From the NCBI GenBank assembly GCA_020091685.1, contig CM034595.1, positions 26,025,564 to 26,089,563 of the forward strand: a stretch of DNA of 64,000 nt, written 5' to 3'. The notes under the pieces are model-generated. The model was not told where the DNA came from. It saw only the letters and a program-made list of their open reading frames with translations, and made no database searches. The stretch comes from Lutjanus erythropterus (lineage: Eukaryota > Chordata > Actinopteri > Lutjaniformes > Lutjanidae). Shown piece after piece: positions 57,339 through 64,000 of this stretch. The first letter of the stretch is position 1. Every line of letters starts with the position of its first letter. Position numbers and translations under genes: made by a program.

Positions 57339-58965
57339 AACAGCACTCCAGGGACAAAGTGATCGTGGGAAAACGTAGCACAATGTGGGGAAAAAATCGA
57401 AAGTTAGGTACCTTGCAAACTGGGAGTAAAGCCAAAAGGCAGAATATTTTACACTACAAACAATGAGGGTGGGGTACAAGGACCTGGGAGGTAAATGACA
57501 TCTTGTAAAGGATAGTAGGGGAATGATTTTCCACACCAGAGTGAATGGAAGGAAACAAAACATCCTCTGCATTTTATGGAATTTCCTTCAGTCTACAATA
57601 TACCCCAGTGAACTCCACGGCATAGTGGGAAGGACTCCATTGCATTCATGCAATACATTAGTTGGGTACTCCAACATACAAAAACTCACTACGACAGTGA
57701 GTAACTGGATTACCATAAAAGAAATTAAGCTAGAAGCAAAGAAAAACATAAAAAGAAGGTACCTCTTGTAATTTTTGGTACAAATTTAGTTTGTCGAACC
57801 ATTTCAAGGTGGAGATTCTGGGTCAACCACTTATGGTACCAAGTCTGGCTTTGACTGATGAAAACTCTCAATTTCTCATTGTAGACAGTTTACCTGTTGA
57901 AGCTATGTTCTCAAGCTGTCAACTGACTGAACTCACAAATTCTCTACCGCGGCATGTTTAAAATATTAGGTAGCACTACTGAAAAACATGGACCAAACAC
58001 TGACACTGAGTGCACTCATGATTGCCACAAGTGAAAGAGAAACTATGAGCAGTGTAACACTGTAATTTTCATGCTGGTTTTCTTTGCCCAACCAAATATA
58101 ATGGTTGAAGTACTGAATGAAAATTAAATGTTGAGTTTATTTACTGAAAACAATATTTTTCTGTATGTGATATGTCATTTCTGTGCTGAAGGATAGTTCG
58201 GGGCACCGTCCAGTCTTTATGTCATACGGTATGTTATAAGTATGGCACTAATAGTATCTGAAATGGATTCTCATGCACAGAGACTTAATATTAAATAATA
58301 TAAATGTGATAGAAGCACTATTTTGTTGTAAAGGTTTAGATTATTCACTGTGTCTGAAATAGTTTCCTGGCAAAGGTACAACCGACTTTTGGTTTTGTGG
58401 TTTATAACCCTTTGAGGACAGAGGTCTCTGCTCCCAAAATGTCCTTTGTCAGAATATCACATACTGTATAAAAGTGGTTTTCCACTTTTAAAGCAAAATA
58501 ATGGCCAAATTATCTTGACTGATAAAAACTTTACACGTTTATTTGTAGAAGCTGCACAATTTTTATGCATTTCCTTAATGCACGTCACTGAAATATATTA
58601 TTGTCATTTCATTACAATGCCTTAAAATTGTTAAAAAATAATTTTGTAATTCATATCTGAATGATTTTTGTAAAGTGTTTGTATTTAACATTTGTAGATT
58701 TTTTTGGTTTGATTTTTGTATACAGTTTGAACAATCATTTGACCCTATAATTGTATTACATTTTGCTGTAATGTAATGTCTCTCCCAATCTGAAACTGGA
58801 AATGGTACTTAAAGATTTGTTCAACTATAAAATCCTGTTATATACTGTAATTTGAAATATGTTCGCACTGTGACTGTACTTCACAAAATAGTTTTTCTTT
58901 TCTTTTTTTTTCTTCTTTTTTTTTTATGAATTTAGCAACAATAAAACCCCTAAGTTAAATTGATC
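57339..58965 (+). other. cgn: cgn 3'UTR
   Basis: AT-rich, no conserved coding frame, running from the stop codon to just past the first strong poly(A) signal. A T-rich tract (about 58896-58925) lies immediately upstream of the signal. The 3' end is inferred. Confidence 0.6.
58940..58945 (+). terminator. cgn poly(A) signal AATAAA (proximal)
   Basis: Canonical AATAAA 1.6 kb after the cgn stop, followed by T-rich/GT-containing sequence at 58960-58985 that could act as the downstream element. Confidence 0.55.
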
Positions 58966-59096
58966 TGTTTACTTTCTTTGTAACAATTACAGGATGCTAA
59001 TCAACTTCTTTGCACAGTTTCATTTTTACAGACAATTTCCTTATTGGCTTCATTGGAAGAGATCACTGTTGGTCAAGTCAACAAATCTTTGGCCCG

Positions 59097-59102
59097 AATA
59101 AA
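59097..59102 (+). terminator. cgn poly(A) signal AATAAA (distal alternative)
   Basis: Second canonical AATAAA about 155 bp further on, followed by a GTTGACGTGCAGTG stretch. It is an alternative end for the cgn transcript. Confidence 0.4.
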
Positions 59103-59119
59103 AGTTGACGTGCAGTGAT

Positions 59120-62100
59120 ACACACCTCAGACTCAACAATCAGCTATGTTTCTCCTAAATTGGATACTGCCCCTTTAAACATGATGTAAATATTGTGTGC
59201 ACAACTTAGTAGCTAAAGAAATCATTTATTGTACCTTAAATACTTTGTCACTCAACAAAAGAGTAAATGTGCGTTGTATGAACAATCTGTGTGATGGACA
59301 AAAACTATAAACAAGCTTTTCACAATTCTGATGAGGATCCAAGCAGACGCACATCCTCATTCAATAAATACTTAACACCATTCTCGTGTCAGGAGGAGCA
59401 TGACAATTTCAACGGAACAAGATGAATCGTTTCTTATCTTTGGCAGCAGCGCTGTACTTCTGTGGAATTGCAGGGGTTTGTAATCTAAGTCAGAGTTACA
59501 CAGAAGCGTGTCATTATGTGAGGTATTAAGTGTCATAAACAGCTCGCTCGTAGTAGTTATTATCAAGAATGGGCTGTGTGTCTCCAGTGCCCAACTTTAA
59601 TTCACATTGTCTGTGGCCCAGCAGACATTTTAACATGTCATAGCAGGAAAATAACAGGTGAACTTAGCATTAATAACAGCCTCCTACCATGTGGGTTTAT
59701 CTTTCCCACTATCCTTCCTGCTGTCTGCTGTGTCAAAATATATGCTGTGGAAAAAGGTGTCTAGGTTGCTGGTTTCTCTCTTATTTTCTCTGATTTTTTG
59801 CTACAGTTTAACATTTAAACTCCACATGCCTTCCTTCCATGCTGCTTTGAGTGGATGTACTGCCCAGTAGTAAGCATCTTCTAGCAGCACCTGCGTCACA
59901 TATATGTGACCTATACTGTTACTGTATGTTTGCATCAGCTGTTCCAGCGGGGATGCAGAGCATGTGTTGACACGCTGCTCACTGAACCTGTGGCGGCCAT
60001 GACTGACTGCCGATGTTGTTGTTTTGTTCTCTTATCTCTTGTTGCAGCATTGTTTTTGTTCAGCATATCTGTCACGCTTGTGCAGGGCAGAAACTTGTGT
60101 TGATTTAAGGGGACTGAGTTTCAAAATACAGACACATTCACGCATGACTTTTGTGTTCACACAGACCTGGATAAATATTCAGGCCTCCACTTTACCTGCC
60201 AGCTTTTCCTGTAGCATCTGGACACCACCATGGACAAAACCTGCCTAACTGATGAAAAAAACAAACTAAATCTGACATTTAGTGTGTCGATGGCAGCAGC
60301 AAGCAAAAGAAAAACAAAGAGAAGCATTGTATAATTGTAAAGCTGTTTTTTTCCCTTAAGGTTAATTTGCTCTATCGTCTTTAATGATTTACAGAGTGAA
60401 ATCTGGAATTTGAATCTGTGATAAGACTCGTGTGGAAGCCCCTTTCCATCAGTGTGATGAAAAAATACCCTCTAAGTCATAGTGAGAGACCTCAAAATAA
60501 TGAGAAACTATATCAAAATAATGAATTAGGTCATGTTTTCATTCAAAGGGACTATTTTTCAAGGAACTAAAAGGTTCTTTCAGCCCGTTCCAGCCTAAAA
60601 ACCCCCTGTGATTAGGAAAATTAGGCCACTGACGAGTGAAAAAGTGACAGCTGGTTTTACACGCCATTGTTGCAGGCAACTTTACAACAACAATGATGCC
60701 ATATAAAGTGACAGTCATGCATCATTATTTGCATGACAGAAGGACAAATCCTGCTTGATTTTTTCCTTGTTGAGCACAAATGCTCAATAAGGTGTCGTAG
60801 ATCCATCTGTTGTATGTTTTTTTCTGTTTCTACATGTTAATGTATCTAAGCACAAAAATCAAACTGGTTTGTGGTTGCAGGTTTTTAAAAATGGTGGCTG
60901 AAATAAAATGCTGCAAGTACTCGACCAATCAGAAATGTTCAGCGCTGCAAGTCCCATCTGCAAAGTTCCTATACTTTCAGAAAGTACCATCCCCTGAGTA
61001 GGGACTTTTTGGGGGGTAATATTATGTCTCTGGAATTTAATTTCGACCCGTTATGGCCGTGCAGTTTGTACGAGGTCCACATGCAGTCAAAAGGTTCCTA
61101 GTCCCCGAGGAAAGTTCTAAGGGTGGAAACACGTCGTGCTTTATTTACAGTAACATAACTTTATTTATATGTCAGATACAGACAAGCTGGCAGAAACAAT
61201 TCAAAATACTGATGTGGGCCTTTCACATAAAGTAGAATCTCATGTCTTTCTGCTAAACAAAAACAAAATGAATACATAGAAAGAAATCAACCTGGACTCC
61301 AGAGGGTTTAAATTGTGTAATCAGGATTGCTGCTCCAGTGAGCCGTCTCATGGAGTTGGTACTGTGGGTGGTGAGTGATGGATGGTTTTGTGCTGCCAGG
61401 AGCACCACAGGGTGAGGCATGATAAGAATGTGTGAGGTCGGCCGAGATCAGTGAGAAAACAGGTTGCTTAATTTCTACAGAACTAGACAATGTTTAAAGA
61501 TGTCAAAGGATAATCCCGCTTGTAACACCTGCACCTGTTGACCAAACTCTCTAAATCTCTGGAAAATCTCTTCCTGGTAATGGCAATAAATCCATGCCTT
61601 TATTCTTCACGCCAAAACATTTTTATGACTTCAAGCGTTTGTTTTTCATACACTTGAAAAAGAGATGAAAGTCAGCACCCTGGAGGCCGACTCCACCTCA
61701 CAGCTCCTCCGGTTATTTATGTGTTTACGTGCTATTTGGAACATTGGCCCTCGTAACGAGACTATCGCATGTTTGACTATTTTGAGAGACCACAGTGACG
61801 TGCGTGCCTCAGAAGAGTACAAATCTCCTGCTGATTTTGACAGACTTACTGTACCTCCCGTGGTGCTATTGTGTGATTGATCTGCAAAAGACCTGAAAGA
61901 AAGCCCTTTTGTTCTCCTGGTTTTCGGGAAATTGAACTTTAAAGTGACAGTTCACCTAAAAATCAAAAATGCAAATTTTTCCCCTTACCTGTAGCACTAT
62001 TATCCCTGTATATTTTTTTGGTATAAGTTAAAAAGTTTTGGAGATATTGGCCATAGAGATGTCTGCCTTCTCTTATATGATATAATGAAAGAACAATATA

Positions 62101-64000
62101 ATGAAACAAGGTGGCACTTGGCTTGCTGTTTGATGCTCAAAGCACCAAAAATTATATTTCAAGAACTCAACAGCAACGTCTCTTTCCAGAAATCATGATA
62201 ACGAAACACAGGATGATCCAAAGACCTTGTTGTGAGCAGCTTCATGCAGGAACAACCTTTCTACTAATCAGCAATCATATCATTGCACAGAAGTGCATGC
62301 ATCTACTCATGGATGAGAGGCTTGTGCTCGTGACAGCATGGAATGTAAATATTGATAACAAGCTGAGCTGTGACCTCTTGTGCATGAGTAGATGCACACT
62401 TCCTCCTGAACAGTGATATGGTTGGCAGTTTTGGTAGAGAGAAAATAGTCTCTAGTCTATAGTCTAGGCGGTGCACACAGCAACCAGTGCATCCAGTGCG
62501 CCCTCAGCTCAGCTGATTGGTGCTCAGACGGCGTCTAAAGGTAAAATCCTGTAACTGTGGATTCTTGGTCTACACAGTGCAGCCAAACACTGGTCTAAAA
62601 GACAGTATAAACCTCCACATGAAGGCTACTATTATGTTAAAATTTATTGGCAGTATGTGAGGGATGAATCATTTGTGCGTGCAGGTGTGTGAGCAAGAGA
62701 AAAAAATGAAGGGTTACTTGTTTTGCTGCTGTCAGTGAGGCTGCAGGCTCATCAGTTGGGATCCATATCTGGTTTACTTTCAAGTTAAGTTGTTGTGTGA
62801 GTTTTGAGTCTCTGGTAATTCTCATTATATTACATCACTTATCGAGCATAATAGTTGGGATATGAAAATGCTCCTGCTGGTATCCTGATTATTTATTTTT
62901 GTAAGAACAATGCCTCTATTGTACACATGGCATTTCCTCTACATTTTCTTTTTCTTTTTTGTGAACCCCCAGCCTTAGAGTGAAAACGCCTAGGCTCACC
63001 AACTGGATGGATAAATTCACCATATTCACACGGCAGCCATTTTCCTCTGACCTCACACACGGGGTGGGAACCTCAAATGTCCTAATGTTACCTGTCTTGC
63101 TGTCTCTTGTCCAAGTGTGCAATATCAAGCTAAGCAGCTAAAACAGAGTTCCCGGTATGTTAGCTTAGAACATAGTCTGATCTTTCTCAGTAACTTTTGT
63201 AATCTGTATTAACATTACACAGAATATTGTTGCAGTGAACAGAGGCTAATGTCACATAATGTTACTGACTGAACCAGAACATTTCTGAGGTCGGGTATAG
63301 AGACAGCAGTACAGTTAATGTTAACATTGCAAGCTTGATTGGTGACTAATGTTAAATAAATGTGTCCAAGATGTGCATTAATATTAATTCATGCCTCTCC
63401 TACCATATTGTGTAACACTATCAAATGATACTGTTAGCTAGGAAGTGGTTGAATGATAACGTTTGTTTGTGTTTGTTGTTTGTTTATCACAATATGGCCC
63501 GACATCCCTCCAGATTTTCACTATCCATTGTCTTTCAGTTGCTGATGTTTGGGAAGCGGTTGAATGATTATGATTTGTCAGATCTTCTTCATTTCATGTT
63601 TGTAACCTCAAACACAGCAGTACAACATTTGAGCATCCTACCGTGAGCATGACATCACAGGAGGGTTATTATGATGAATATTACAGGTAAGAGGGACAAA
63701 TATGTATTTTTGCTTTTGGGTGGGAACTTCATGTTCTTTACTTGGAACAAATTTATTCACATGACGTCACACCTTCAATATTTGCTGTAGAACCAGATGC
63801 AGCTTCCATGATACTGATCCCTCCCCTCCAGTGTAACCAGACCTGTACAGAACCAGCACGTTGTGAACAGTACCTGTTTTGCAAGATCATAAAATATGAC
63901 TGAACATACTTTCCATGGGCGGGATCGGGTTTCCATATGATTCCAGTTTTCCAGGCACAATGTTAAACCTGAGGGCTGATTGGCCAAGAGCTGGGTGTGT
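59120..64000. other. Intergenic interval right of cgn
   Basis: No supported gene. It includes a small signal-peptide-like frame (59422-59529, discussed in findings), an element with 'ggtggaaac' end at about 60540-61135, a fish DNA transposon fragment (61937-62420), and otherwise AT-rich single-copy DNA. Short frames at 59906-60103 and 61665-61880 show no recognisable family. Confidence 0.5.
61937..62420. mobile_element. Fish DNA transposon fragment
   Basis: Begins TAAAGTGACAGTTCACCTAA; internal ATATTGGCCATAGAGATGTC, AACAGCAACGTCTCTTTCCA and AGACCTTGTTGTGAGCAGCT are familiar from a common, non-coding, hAT-like element of percomorph fish. The right end is altered and ends near 62420. Confidence 0.6.

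Overview
The window is eukaryotic: introns with GT/AG borders, many CA/TG microsatellites, tRNA-derived SINEs, non-autonomous DNA transposons (MITEs) and a LINE fragment. The protein content and the repeat families point to a ray-finned fish, probably a percomorph teleost. It holds two well-supported multi-exon genes, placed head to head, and one first exon of a third gene.

Region by region. 1-16546: no recognisable coding exon; MITEs, SINEs and microsatellites, most simply read as a long first intron (plus possible intergenic DNA) of a minus-strand gene whose signal-peptide exon lies at 16547-16604. About 16550-16970: GC-rich, CpG-rich promoter/first-exon block of that gene. 17000-25700: intergenic, almost entirely old mobile elements, including a 484-bp element with long terminal inverted repeats and a PIF/Harbinger-like remnant with a Myb/SANT-like peptide. 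25741-35067 (minus): she, an SH2-domain adaptor, six coding exons, 502 residues. 35068-36840: short intergenic interval with a truncated MITE. 36840-37131: CCAAT/GC-box promoter and probable non-coding first exon of cingulin. 44940-57338 (plus): cgn (cingulin), nineteen coding exons, 1196 residues, with a 3'UTR reaching about 58960 or 59120. 59120-64000: intergenic, repeats only.

All reading frames across the exon joins of she and cgn were followed by hand and stay open, with consistent intron phases; the total lengths (502 and 1196 residues) are close to those known for the vertebrate proteins. Cingulin is a cytoplasmic tight-junction coiled-coil protein; SHE is a phosphotyrosine-signalling adaptor. 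Their human orthologues both lie in 1q21.3, so the adjacency fits conserved synteny, but nothing in the sequence suggests that they act in one pathway.

No clearly new biological system was found. The points most worth a second look are a TTAA-target MITE family with three copies (one nested in another MITE so that its target duplication can be read), multiply nested elements in she intron 2, the unidentified signal-peptide exon, an expanded CAG/polyglutamine tract in she, and a LINE tail carrying a poly(A) signal just upstream of the last cingulin exon.
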